A stretch of DNA of 64,000 nucleotides, from positions 2,666,001 to 2,730,000 of the forward strand of contig OZ242006.1 of the NCBI GenBank assembly GCA_965204705.1, given 5' to 3'. The stretch's first letter is position 1; every line of letters begins with the position of its first letter. A program made the translations under genes and the position numbers. Source of the DNA: Bin5 sp965204705 (GTDB lineage: Bacteria > Chloroflexota > Anaerolineae > Caldilineales > Caldilineaceae). This document shows positions 9,157 to 17,647 of the stretch, one piece after another. The notes under the pieces are model-generated. The model did no database searches and was not told where the DNA came from. It saw nothing but the letters and a program-made list of their open reading frames with translations.

Positions 9157-9921
9157 CTACTTTGCTGCAGGTGTCGCCAACGCGATGCCGTATACGGCTT
9201 CCGCGCCAGCGTTGCGCAAGACAGAAGCGCATTCCCGCATAGTCGCTCCTGTTGTAAAGACATCATCCACAAGCAGCAAAGCTTTTCCAGCCACCAGCCC
9301 TGAATTCGCTCTGAATTTACCCTTTACATTCTCAGCCCGTTCTGCAGGCGAAAGACTGACTTGGGAGCTGGTTGCCTTGAATCTCACGATAGCCTGGTCA
9401 AGTACTGGTGTTTCAGATTGTGCTGCAAGAGCGGCCGCCAACAGCCTGGCCTGATTGTATCCCCGTTCAAGCAGCCTGTCCCTGTGCAATGGGACGGGAA
9501 CAATGCCATCCAGCCTGCTCAAAATGGCGGGCCAGGGAGCCGCCGCGGTCACAGCTCGCAAGTAGCGGCCCAGGCTGGGACCCAACTGTATTCCCTCGTC
9601 GTATTTGAAAGCATGGATGGCCTGCTGAAGCGGGCCCTCGTGAAGCGCCGCCACTTCAACCCATCCCAGAGCATCTTTGCAGCCGGGACAAGGGGACCCG
9701 AGCCCTCTCACGTCGCCTGACAGTTTCCATCCACATCTTTGGCAAACCTGCCTGGATGGCGCGGGCACCACACGCTGCGCACAAGAGTCGCAAAACAACA
9801 TCCCATATCGTTGGCAGCCGACGCAACGGGGAGGGAAAACAAGGTCGAGCAGGTAGGAACCGATACTTTGAAGTATTTTGAGGCTGGACCCCCTGCTATG
9901 AGATTTTGTCACGGCCGGCAA
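9157..9921 (-). CDS. comF: ComF-family phosphoribosyltransferase-like protein
   Basis: ComF family protein, linked to DNA uptake in naturally competent bacteria and widespread elsewhere. It has an N-terminal zinc finger with paired CxxC motifs (CVGC, CDSC, CQRCG, CPGC) near residues 33-80, then a type I phosphoribosyltransferase fold with the PRPP loop LLLVDDVFTTGATM around residue 216. The region VPVPLHRDRLLERGYNQA is diagnostic for ComF. The start is uncertain: a TTG at 9921 overlaps the end of the pilin-like gene by 26 nt, and a GTG at 9912 is an alternative. Overlap with a pilin gene fits a surface/DNA-uptake theme, but no other competence gene is in the window. Confidence 0.88.
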   Translation of the reverse strand: MPAVTKSHSRGSSLKILQSIGSYLLDLVFPPRCVGCQRYGMLFCDSCAQRVVPAPSRQVCQRCGWKLSGDVRGLGSPCPGCKDALGWVEVAALHEGPLQQAIHAFKYDEGIQLGPSLGRYLRAVTAAAPWPAILSRLDGIVPVPLHRDRLLERGYNQARLLAAALAAQSETPVLDQAIVRFKATSSQVSLSPAERAENVKGKFRANSGLVAGKALLLVDDVFTTGATMRECASVLRNAGAEAVYGIALATPAAK

Positions 9922-10135
9922 ATGGCACGAGCCACGATATTAGGTAACGTCTTTCAAGGAACGCCTCATCCGTAGCCGGAAACCAGCGCTGTAGCACGTC
10001 ATTGATGAAGGTTCGTAGGTCGTTGCCGAGTATCAGCAAGATAGACAACAGCACTATCGAAACCAGGATCAGTAGCAATGCGTATTCGACAAAACTCTGG
10101 CCCCCACGACCCGGCGAAGATCTGAACATCGACAT
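9896..10135 (-). CDS. Flp/TadE-type small pilin-like protein
   Basis: 79 residues from the ATG at 10135. After a short basic leader (MSMFRSSPGRGGQSFVEY) comes a G-xxxxx-EY signature, as in Flp (type IVb) prepilins cut by TadV-type prepilin peptidase, then one long hydrophobic helix ALLLILVSIVLLSILLILG. Flp pilins usually end soon after the helix; this one has an extra tail of about 35 residues ending FAGRDKIS. An AGGAG lies 11 nt before the ATG. The stop overlaps the start region of comF, suggesting co-translation. No tad ATPase or secretin gene is in the window. Confidence 0.65.
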   Translation of the reverse strand: MSMFRSSPGRGGQSFVEYALLLILVSIVLLSILLILGNDLRTFINDVLQRWFPATDEAFLERRYLISWLVPFAGRDKIS

Positions 10136-10742
10136 GTGCGCATATTCTCCTGACGCGCTGCAAGCCAATCTCGAACACCCGCTTTGGCCCCATCCAAGAA
10201 CGCCGATTCTGCCACTCTATTCTTACGGAATTTATCAAGAAGCGCAATTTCTTTTGGGCCCGTTTCATACTGCCACAGGTGGCAGGACACTAGGGCTCAT
10301 GGTCACGTTGACGTCCAGCCGCGCTGATCGCGGTAAAAGGCGGCTTCGGAATCCAGCAGCACTCTCTCGACTGAACTGGTCCCTGCGAAGACTCGTACGG
10401 AAAAATATTATTATCTGTAAGCTGCCCGGGTCTTCACATCTGGACTCTTCTCCGGGTCAGGTCACTACAGGGTTCACCGGGACCAAATGAATGCGCAGCC
10501 TGACCAACCTCCAATCAGGTATACGAAAACTTGCCCACAACCTTGGCCGGCGCCATCAGCGCGGAGCACCCAATCCTCCTTGAATGGTTACCAAATGAGA
10601 GTGCCCAAAAACAGACGCGGCCGTGCAAATGGAAGTCCCTCTTGCGGCCAAACCACGCATATACGATAAAGCCGACAAGATATGAAGAAGTTGCAAGTCC
10701 CAATGGGGTCAGTCCCAACCCGTTAGAGGGTCCCAAACGGCG

Positions 10743-10771
10743 AAAAATTACACATCGACTGTGTAATTTTT
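10743..10771. terminator. Perfect bidirectional terminator-like hairpin, orphan
   Basis: AAAAATTACACA (10743-10754) and its exact complement TGTGTAATTTTT (10760-10771) enclose TCGAC. The stem is perfect and flanked by A run and T run, so it would act in either direction, although its low GC makes it weaker than usual. No gene ends near it: the closest upstream gene is divergent and the next begins about 620 nt away. Confidence 0.45.
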
Positions 10772-11076
10772 TCCCCGCATCCGCTAGCAGACCTCAGTCT
10801 CCCGCGTGGTCTGCACTCTGGAGCACGCTTTTTTCATGAATCGGCCGCCGGCTCTGTGGCGGGTAGGCCCCCCCCCCCGTGTGTTCCGTCGCACCACCTG
10901 TCTGTTACGCAGTGACCATGTCCAGCTTAGCCCTCGAAACTTTGGGTGGAGGCGTTCTGGTAGCAGTCCGGTTATGTGTCGGTCAGAATCCTCAAATTCG
11001 CTGACCTGGCCACTGCTGCGAAGGCACAGGAGCCCTCCCACAAATTCAGTTCAACCTCCAATTCTTTGAAGGCTTC

Positions 11077-11106
11077 TTGCTTCAAATGTCAAATGGGTGA
11101 TATGAT
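11077..11106 (+). promoter_or_regulatory. Candidate sigma-70 promoter upstream of zinc-ribbon gene
   Basis: TTGCTT (11077-11082), an 18-nt spacer and TATGAT (11101-11106). It would give a leader of about 280 nt before the GTG at 11394. Found by eye from consensus, so weak. Confidence 0.3.
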
Positions 11107-11393
11107 AAACTGAGTCTAATGGTCTTCTGAAACGAAAAAGCCGCCTTGTTCGGGCATTCTGCGACCGAATTGATCAGGGCAAGCCAAACGGCAAGAGTCC
11201 CCACCATTGCCTGTTTTTCCCTGTTGTCCCCCATGTTCGTTGCACCGCTTCAGCCAGCACTTTGGTGTACGGTGTCGATTTCACCGCAGACAACCAACCC
11301 GGGCTCTCGCTCTACCGGCGCCAAAAAGGCCGGCCGTCGGATCCGCTTTCGGCCGCGCAAATGAGAAAACTGTAACCTCAATGGGGAAAAAAT

Positions 11394-12098
11394 GTGAACG
11401 CAAAAGCTGCATTGCTCAAAATGCACGAAATCGATTCACTTTACGACAGAGTTCGAAGACGCATTCTTCTACTGAATAAGGCGGTTGGGGGTTCGACAGA
11501 ACTCGAATCGCTTCGCGAAGAAGTCGAATCGATCGACCTGGAACTTCAGGGCACGCGAACCGAACAGCAAGACCTGGAACTCGAGTCGCGTTCGCTTACT
11601 GAAAGGATTCGTGAATCCGAGTCGAATCTGATGAGCGGAGAGCTAAGCAATCCAAGAGAACTTGAAGCTCTGCAGTCCAGCATTGACTCGATGAAGGAGC
11701 ACCGGACAGACCTTGAAAACCGGAGCGTTGAGCGTCTGGTCTTGGTTGACTCACTTCAGGCAACACTTGAGAAAAAACAGGCCAATCTTGATCTGGTTGA
11801 AGAAGAGTGGACGAATCGTAAGACTGCCTTTGAGACCGAAATCGAGCAGCGCAAGAAAGAGTACCTCTATCTGAAGAAGGCCCGCGAGCAGGTGGCAGAG
11901 TCGCTCTCCGAAGAGAACCTCGAAATGTACGAACATCTGCGACGCAGAAAGAACGGTGTGGCCGTCGCCTTGCTCGAAGACGAGATCTGCGGAGCATGCC
12001 ACACGCAGGTTGCAGTTGGAATCCTGAACAATATACGATACAGCGACGACCTGCTCAGTTGCCCCTCCTGCGGCCGGATTTTGCTCACCGAAATCTGA
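11394..12098 (+). CDS. C4-type zinc-ribbon coiled-coil protein
   Basis: 234-residue protein with a long coiled coil (roughly residues 15-165, rich in E/R/L heptads) and a C-terminal zinc ribbon with two CxxC pairs: CGACH near residue 200 and CPSCG near 224. This architecture defines the zf-RING_7/DUF164 family, common in Actinobacteria, Chloroflexota and Firmicutes; its function is not established, with nucleic-acid binding assumed. The start is the GTG at 11394, preceded by GGGG at suitable distance; the overlapping ATG at 11392 runs straight into a TGA. Confidence 0.85.
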   Translation: MNAKAALLKMHEIDSLYDRVRRRILLLNKAVGGSTELESLREEVESIDLELQGTRTEQQDLELESRSLTERIRESESNLMSGELSNPRELEALQSSIDSMKEHRTDLENRSVERLVLVDSLQATLEKKQANLDLVEEEWTNRKTAFETEIEQRKKEYLYLKKAREQVAESLSEENLEMYEHLRRRKNGVAVALLEDEICGACHTQVAVGILNNIRYSDDLLSCPSCGRILLTEI

Positions 12099-12126
12099 TT
12101 CTCGACGGTCTCAGATTTCCGAGAAT
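12091..12126 (+). other. Two mutually exclusive hairpins spanning the stop codon
   Basis: AAATCTGA (12091-12098) can pair with TCAGATTT (12111-12118), and ATTCTCG (12098-12104) can pair with CGAGAAT (12120-12126). The arms interleave and share a base, so the two helices compete. The TGA stop lies in the first arm. No T run follows; it may be a weak terminator or an mRNA 3'-end structure. Confidence 0.3.
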
Positions 12127-12234
12127 TAGCTGAAATGTAACGCCCCACATTTTGCACGCAAACAAGCGGCGGTCCCGGTCTATCTCTGACTGTTGGTCGC
12201 ATTACTCTCAAAGTACCCACCAGGAGAAAAGAAG

Positions 12235-12990
12235 ATGACGGAACGAATTCTGGTGACCGGTATGAGCGGCCTCATTGGCGGCGCGGTCCGGCGACGGCTT
12301 GAGGGCGACTACGAACTCACCGCACTCAACCGCAGCCTCGTACCAGGTGTCAGCACGGTGCAGGCGGACATTGCCGACTTCAATGCCATACGACCCGCAT
12401 TCGAAGGTCAGGAAACTGTCGTTCATCTGGCGGCTTCCGCGCGCGGTAGCGACCCCTGGGAGCGCGTTCGCAATCCAAACCTGATTGGCGTCTACAACGT
12501 TTTTGAAGCCGCACGCCAGGCGCGCGTGCCCAGAGTCATTTTTGCCAGCAGTGGGTCAACCATCTCCGGTTGGGAACAGGTGCAGCCATACCGTGCGCTC
12601 GTCAATGGCGATTACGACAGTGTTCAGCACCCTTGGCCGATGATTACGCACGAGACGCCTGTTCGCCCCACTGGTGTGTACGGGGCCACAAAAGTCTGGG
12701 GCGAAGCGCTGGCGAGGCAGTTCTCCGATAGCTTTGAGCTGTCCATACTCTGCCTGCGGATCGGCCTAGTCAACAAGGAGGATCGTCCGACCGATTCCCG
12801 GCAGTTCTCGGTATGGTGCAGCCAGAGAGACATCAGTCAAATGGTGGTGCGATGCATCAGAGCGCCGTCGGAGCTGAGATTTGACATCTTCTACGCCCTC
12901 TCCCGGAACAAATGGAGTTACCGAGACATCTCACATGCCCGCGAGGTAGTAGGTTTCGAGCCGGAAGACGAGGCCGAAGCCTTTCGTTGA
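12235..12990 (+). CDS. NAD-dependent epimerase/dehydratase-family oxidoreductase
   Basis: Extended short-chain dehydrogenase, 251 aa. Rossmann motif VTGMSGLIGGAV at the N-terminus, an Asp at the end of the second strand region (QADIADF), VVHLAAS, the catalytic Ser region FASSGSTISG and YGATKVWGE with the YxxxK pair. The compact length and the C-terminal RDISHAREVVGFEPEDEAE resemble uronate dehydrogenase-like members, which oxidise sugar acids to lactones. ATG at 12235 is chosen for its AGGAG box 8-9 nt upstream. It lies in a run of small-molecule enzymes (amidase, hydroxyacid dehydrogenase, lactonase-like propeller), consistent with sugar-acid metabolism, but the substrate is inferred. Confidence 0.85.
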   Translation: MTERILVTGMSGLIGGAVRRRLEGDYELTALNRSLVPGVSTVQADIADFNAIRPAFEGQETVVHLAASARGSDPWERVRNPNLIGVYNVFEAARQARVPRVIFASSGSTISGWEQVQPYRALVNGDYDSVQHPWPMITHETPVRPTGVYGATKVWGEALARQFSDSFELSILCLRIGLVNKEDRPTDSRQFSVWCSQRDISQMVVRCIRAPSELRFDIFYALSRNKWSYRDISHAREVVGFEPEDEAEAFR

Positions 12991-13130
12991 CCCCAAGAGT
13001 TACTGAGCGAGATTTCCCGCCTGGGGGCCGCAAATGGTATTCCAGTTCCCGCTCACCCTACCAGAAGCAACCGAAGTGATGCTCCCAGGGCCCGCAAAAC
13101 AGACACCCACAGAATTGAGAAATCAGACCA

Positions 13131-13952
13131 ATGGCTCCTCAAAATGAGTACCGCTATAACCGATTAACATGGGCGGAAATGAATGATGCCATCGCTGCAC
13201 AGAAAGTCATCCTACTGCCGGTCGCGTCAACTGAACAGCACGGGCGCCACCTACCGTTGGACGTAGACACGTTTTTGTGTGAATCGATCTGCCTGGAAGC
13301 CGGTCGCCGGGCTCCCCAGTCTATTCTAGTACTGCCTCCGGTCTCCTACGGACTGAATCTCCACCATATCGACTTTCCCGGCACTGTACACATCGAACCC
13401 GACGTTTTCATCGCGTTTTGCCTTAACATAACCAAGAGCGTTGCCTACCATGGTTTTGAGAAAATCCTCCTGGTCAACGGACATGGCTCGAACACGCCGT
13501 TGATTGATCTTGTCGCCCGCAAAACGGTATTGGAGACTGACTCACTGTGCGGGGCACTGGGATACTTTGGGTTGGCTATGGAGGCCTTCAACCGCATCAA
13601 AGAGACGGAGGTGATGGCGCATGCGGACGAATTCGAAACGTCCCTCTACCTCCACTTGGCCCCTGAACGCGTGCAAATGGATAAGGCCGAAGCCGATGAT
13701 GATGTACGCGGCCAGTTTGTTAGCTCCGACAGCATCTACACCAACCCCGTCAGGTTCAACGACTTTTGGGGCCGCTGGACTAACTTGGGCGTCCATGGAG
13801 ACCCGACTCTCGCAACGGCGGAAAAGGGGGAAGTCATCTTTGAGGCAGCAGTTGAGGGGCTGATCGCTGTCGTAGAGGAGTGGCGTAACTGGCCGATCTC
13901 GGAGCGCTCCGACCAGCACCTTGGGCCCGTTCAGAGTCACATTCGCTGGTAA
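13131..13952 (+). CDS. Creatininase-family amidohydrolase
   Basis: 273-residue metal-dependent amidohydrolase of the creatininase superfamily. Expected ligands are visible: Glu and His in ASTEQHGRHLPL, Asp in DVDTF, His in LVNGHGSN and Glu in HADEFETS. The family includes creatininase, mycofactocin peptidase MftE and the riboflavin/F420-pathway formamide hydrolase ArfB; no mycofactocin gene accompanies this copy. It follows the epimerase with a 140-nt gap on the same strand. ATG start, no clear RBS. Confidence 0.85.
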   Translation: MAPQNEYRYNRLTWAEMNDAIAAQKVILLPVASTEQHGRHLPLDVDTFLCESICLEAGRRAPQSILVLPPVSYGLNLHHIDFPGTVHIEPDVFIAFCLNITKSVAYHGFEKILLVNGHGSNTPLIDLVARKTVLETDSLCGALGYFGLAMEAFNRIKETEVMAHADEFETSLYLHLAPERVQMDKAEADDDVRGQFVSSDSIYTNPVRFNDFWGRWTNLGVHGDPTLATAEKGEVIFEAAVEGLIAVVEEWRNWPISERSDQHLGPVQSHIRW

Positions 13953-13989
13953 GAATCCTAACCCTTGAACGGATTGGTTCAAATCAAGA

Positions 13990-14020
13990 GACGGGGCTGC
14001 CTGGTTATTCGCAGCCCGTC
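13990..14020. terminator. Hairpin between convergent genes
   Basis: GACGGGGCTGC (13990-14000) pairs with GCAGCCCGTC (14011-14020) with one bulged G and a 10-nt loop, followed on the plus strand by CTTTGT. It lies 37 nt after the creatininase-family stop and 5 nt after the stop of the convergent dehydrogenase, a usual place for a shared terminator. Confidence 0.6.
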
Positions 14021-14025
14021 CTTTG

Positions 14026-15003
14026 TCAGGCGTTGGCCTGCTCGGTCCGTCCCGGCCACGCTTCCGGATTGGCAATCCATCTCGGTCGTTCACCCTTCAG
14101 GACCTTGACAATGTTTTCCACGGTTCCGGCCTGCATGGCTGCCATGCCTGCCTCTGTGTAAGAGGCTATGTGAGGAGTGACGACAACATTCCGCATTTTC
14201 AGGAGAGGATTATCTGCCAGAGGCGGCTCCGGATCGAAGACATCCAGGGCGGCTCCCGCCAGATGTCCTTCCTGCAGGACCTTGATCAAGGCACCCTCGT
14301 CCAGGACACCCCCTCGGGAAGCGTTAATGAGATAGCTGCCGCGTTTCATCAACCTAAGCCGCCGTTCGTTGGCCAGATGGTGTGTCTCCGGAAGTAGCGG
14401 CGTGTGCAGCGTTACGAACTGGTTCTCGGCGAAAATCTCGTCAAGGTCGTCTGTACGCGAAACCCCTTGTGGAAGCTCGAAATCGCCGGGTAGAAGCGGA
14501 TCGAATATCGTTACTTTCATCCTGATTCCCAAGGCGGTCATCTCTGCAACGCGCCGTCCTATTCTTCCGAAGCCAACGATGCCTAACGAACTACCGATCA
14601 TTTCAGTGCCCAACATATCCTCACGCCCAATTTCGGCGGCGCCCCGCAACTGCATGTCTCCCACCATCACTCGCTTGGCGACGGCCATCAGCAGGGCGAC
14701 GGCGTGCTCCGCGGTTGATTCAGACGGTGCATCGGGCGTATTGCAAACCAGGATTCCGCGTGATGTGGCGGCGTCTAGATCGATGTTGTCGACGCCGATG
14801 CCCGGCTTGGCGATTTGTAGCAATTCCGGCCCGACACGGTCCATTAAGTCGCCGTCATAGTAGCGGCGTATGCCGGAAATGACTGCAGACCCCTGCAGCT
14901 TGTCCATATCGCCGTCATCGATGTACTCTGCCAACTCAGTGATCTGCGGTTGCAATGCGGGTGGCAGAGACCATTCCATCCAGACCTTCTTTCTCATCTT
15001 CAC
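14026..15003 (-). CDS. D-isomer-specific 2-hydroxyacid dehydrogenase (SerA-like)
   Basis: NAD-dependent dehydrogenase, 325 aa, without a regulatory ACT domain. Substrate-domain motif PGIGVDNID, Rossmann motif GIVGFGRIGRRVAEM near residue 145, catalytic Arg in INASRGGVLDE, Glu in DVFDPEPP and His in VVTPHIASYT, so the Arg-Glu-His triad is complete. The length fits glyoxylate/hydroxypyruvate or phosphoglycerate dehydrogenase-type members lacking regulation. GTG start at 15003; an in-frame ATG at 14997 is an alternative. Convergent with the creatininase-family gene. Confidence 0.9.
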   Translation of the reverse strand: MKMRKKVWMEWSLPPALQPQITELAEYIDDGDMDKLQGSAVISGIRRYYDGDLMDRVGPELLQIAKPGIGVDNIDLDAATSRGILVCNTPDAPSESTAEHAVALLMAVAKRVMVGDMQLRGAAEIGREDMLGTEMIGSSLGIVGFGRIGRRVAEMTALGIRMKVTIFDPLLPGDFELPQGVSRTDDLDEIFAENQFVTLHTPLLPETHHLANERRLRLMKRGSYLINASRGGVLDEGALIKVLQEGHLAGAALDVFDPEPPLADNPLLKMRNVVVTPHIASYTEAGMAAMQAGTVENIVKVLKGERPRWIANPEAWPGRTEQANA

Positions 15004-15222
15004 TTTGCCTTTGCGCTAAGTTTGGGATAATTCGATTCCGCCAACATTACATCAGTCGCGATTTTCGCACAAACCATGTGACCAACCCGCGAAACGAAGA
15101 ACCGGCCACGGGGCAAACTGCCAGTATTCCTGCACGCTAACGAAATGCGGCGCCCGGTAACTTGAACTGCCAACATCACACTTTCCTTCCCACTGTTCAC
15201 TCTATCGTTTGAGGAGCGATGC

Positions 15223-16257
15223 ATGACCACATTCGTATACATAACCCTTTCGGGCGACGACCTGATCCGTACCTTCGAAATGAAGAGTGACGGCCGGCTG
15301 GAGCAGCGCCAGGCTATTTCTGCGGCCGGAGGCCCTTCCGCACTGGCATGCTCCCCTGATGGGCAGACACTTTACTGCTCTCTGCGTGCCAGCAAAGAGC
15401 TGGCGGCTTTCCGCTTCGGGCCCAATGGCGGGTTACTCCTGCTGGGCAAGAAACAGCTGGATGCTGACGCCTGTTACGTCGCCCCGGATAAGAACGGCCG
15501 CTTTCTGCTGAGCGCCTATTATGGCGCGGGTAAAGCAATGGTTCACCGGATTGCACCTGACGGCTCTGTCGGCCAGCTAGTGGGTAGCGAGAATACTGCT
15601 GACCGCGCTCACTTTATCGAGACCGACGACTCGAACCGCTACGCCCTCGTCCCACATCCGCTCGACGCCAACAGCATCTTCCTGTTCCAGTTCGACGAAC
15701 GTACAGGTCAACTGACACCCAACCAACCCGCCAACCGTTTGGTAGCGGCTGAAGGGCTTGGACCAAGGCACCTCGTTTTTTCCCTCGACCAGCGTTTCGT
15801 CTATACGTCAAATGAAGATGCGTCAAGCGTTACCGCTTACCACTTCGAAAAGTCTCCCAGCAGCCAGGATGATTCAAATCAAGTTGGCTGTGCGCTGCGC
15901 CCTTTCCAAACTCTCTCGTCGCTGCCTGAAGGATTTACCGGTGTCAACACCTGTGCCCAGATCCATCTGCACCCGGCAGGGCGCACACTCTACGTCTCAA
16001 ACCGAGGTCACGAGAGCATTGCCGTCTACTCCGTCAACACCGAGAGCGGACTACTCACTTTGAAAGGGTGGCAGAGTACCGAAGCGGTTCCTCGGGTCTT
16101 TGGTATCGATCCTACGGGCAGTGTTCTCGTGGCGGCGGGACAAGGGACAGGCAACGTAGCAACCTATTCGATCGGTCCTGACACCGGAATGCTGTCGCCA
16201 CTGAACTCGTATGAAGTGGGGAACCAGCCAATGTGGGTCTTGTTTCGTCAGACATGA
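15223..16257 (+). CDS. Lactonase-family seven-bladed beta-propeller protein (Pgl-like)
   Basis: 344-residue propeller of the cytosolic 6-phosphogluconolactonase family (YbhE/Pgl type). Repeated blade motifs are visible: LACSPDGQTLYC, FSLDQRFVYTSNE, LHPAGRTLYVSNRGHESI and FGIDPTGSVLVAAGQ, plus the diagnostic GLGPRHLVFS. Such enzymes hydrolyse sugar lactones such as 6-phosphogluconolactone. Start ATG at 15223 with a GAGGAG box six bases upstream. No signal peptide. A lactonase next to dehydrogenases that could make a lactone supports a sugar-acid route. Confidence 0.88.
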   Translation: MTTFVYITLSGDDLIRTFEMKSDGRLEQRQAISAAGGPSALACSPDGQTLYCSLRASKELAAFRFGPNGGLLLLGKKQLDADACYVAPDKNGRFLLSAYYGAGKAMVHRIAPDGSVGQLVGSENTADRAHFIETDDSNRYALVPHPLDANSIFLFQFDERTGQLTPNQPANRLVAAEGLGPRHLVFSLDQRFVYTSNEDASSVTAYHFEKSPSSQDDSNQVGCALRPFQTLSSLPEGFTGVNTCAQIHLHPAGRTLYVSNRGHESIAVYSVNTESGLLTLKGWQSTEAVPRVFGIDPTGSVLVAAGQGTGNVATYSIGPDTGMLSPLNSYEVGNQPMWVLFRQT

Positions 16258-16334
16258 CAAACTGAAGGTCCCGCGCTGAACGAAAAATGGACGAGCGACT
16301 GATGTGTCCCAATCGACTCAGAATTTCAGATCTG

Positions 16335-17213
16335 CTATTTCGAACTGTCGCCCTCCTCAAATCGCTTTCGCCGGTAACGCGTGACATATACCAGCACCCA
16401 CTGGAGGAGAAACGGGAAGTGAATCGCAAACCAGACTAGGGCGCGATCAGAAAGGGTTACGTAGGCCTCCCTTTCTCCTCTCTTTATCGCCTTTACAGTG
16501 CGGAGGCCAACTCTCTCCGGTTCCACCCCGCGTCCGAGGGAGTGCCGCTCGCCCTGTCGATGCTCTGCCCCTGGTACGCTGATCCTGCTATGCTGCGAAA
16601 ACTCGGTGTCAGTCAATCCAGGGCAGACGAGCACTACGTCGATATTGTCCTGCTTCAACTCTGCACGGGCCGCACCACTTGCTCCATGAAGTGCGAACTT
16701 GGTTGCCGTGTAACCTCCCCCCAAAGGCTGAGGAAACTTGCCTACGATACTGCTGACGTTGACGATAGTTCCCCCGCCGTTCCGCCGCATAATAGGGACG
16801 GCCGCCTGCAGGGCTGCTATCGGCCCAAAAAAGTTGACTGCAAAGACATGTCTTAGGTCGTTCAGATGCAGCTCGTGCATTGCCCCGTATATGCCCATTC
16901 CGGCGTTGTTGACCAGGATGTCTACAGTGCCGAAATGATCCGCAGCTGCATCGACGAGCGCTCGAGACTGGTGTTCGTCGCCGATGTCTGTGGGCACGAC
17001 CAGGACCTCCGCTCCATGCCGCAATCTCAGAGCCTCAGCAACCTCTTGAAGGCGTTCTGTGCTGCGCGCAGCCAGAACCAGCCGGCAACCTTCCGCAGCA
17101 AGCGCAGCAGCAATTGCTTCGCCTATGCCACGGCTTGCACCAGTGACCACCGCAACTTTCCCGTTCAGCCCCACATTTCTAAACTCACTCGATCGCGAAC
17201 CGTTGTTATGCAT
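16335..17213 (-). CDS. SDR-family oxidoreductase, classical
   Basis: Classical short-chain dehydrogenase, 293 aa from the ATG at 17213, which has a GGAGGA box eight bases upstream. Cofactor motif TGASRGIGEAIAAAL, Arg in LAARS suggesting NADP preference, NNAG, catalytic Ser in VNVSSIVGKF and YTATKFAL with YxxxK. The C-terminal end is hydrophobic (WFAIHFPFLLQWVLVYV), so the protein may be membrane-associated, like DltE/YqjQ-type SDRs. It converges with the lactonase-like gene and is divergent from the dsb block. Confidence 0.9.
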   Translation of the reverse strand: MHNNGSRSSEFRNVGLNGKVAVVTGASRGIGEAIAAALAAEGCRLVLAARSTERLQEVAEALRLRHGAEVLVVPTDIGDEHQSRALVDAAADHFGTVDILVNNAGMGIYGAMHELHLNDLRHVFAVNFFGPIAALQAAVPIMRRNGGGTIVNVSSIVGKFPQPLGGGYTATKFALHGASGAARAELKQDNIDVVLVCPGLTDTEFSQHSRISVPGAEHRQGERHSLGRGVEPERVGLRTVKAIKRGEREAYVTLSDRALVWFAIHFPFLLQWVLVYVTRYRRKRFEEGDSSK

Positions 17214-17496
17214 GGGAAGATTCCTCCGGTAATCCACATCCGAATGAGACGAGGAGAGCCTTTGCCTCAATAGCGTCATGACAGGCCAAGTCAGACTCCC
17301 AGAAGGTATCCCGGAGGGTTAGCCGCATTGTGCCAAACGCCTACCCATGATCCCCGTCTGGGCTTTGCATCCGACGAGTGGAGGCCGAAGTCGCCAAGAT
17401 GCAGTGCCTGGGTCAACCCCCTCCAAATGTAGCTTACCCGCAACGCTGCCGCAGCGAAAGTGAGTTGATCTGGCTTTGGGGATTTCCGGTTTCGTT

Positions 17497-17525
17497 TTGT
17501 GAAGTACAAGAATCGATGCTATATT
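17497..17525 (+). promoter_or_regulatory. Predicted sigma-70 promoter for the Dsb operon
   Basis: TTGTGA (17497-17502), a 17-nt spacer and TATATT (17520-17525), in the 434-nt divergent gap between the SDR gene and the DsbA-like gene. Predicted transcription start is about 115 nt before the ATG at 17648. The rest of the gap shows no other recognisable element. Confidence 0.5.
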
Positions 17526-17647
17526 CCAATATCAGGCCTTGATCACAGATCGAGTGCCAGATGGTGGAATTGACGTCCGGAAGTTCGTCATTACAGGAAC
17601 TCTTACCCTTTCCAATTGGCAGATATGCCAATAAACTGTTGGTGACC

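Larger units (their letters stand above)
10136..11393. other. 1.26-kb region without a recognisable gene
   Basis: All open frames here are short, overlap one another on both strands and lack coding character. It contains a perfect 12-bp A/T-flanked hairpin (10743-10771), a run of eleven C residues (10868-10878) and a promoter-like pair (11077-11106). I looked for T-arm and acceptor-stem patterns of tRNA and for other RNA signatures and saw none. Confidence 0.5.

Noticed and set aside
13960..14000. Possible tRNA T-arm (GGTTCAAATC)
   Set aside because: The bases flanking the loop cannot form the five-pair T stem, and no anticodon arm or acceptor stem is found around it.
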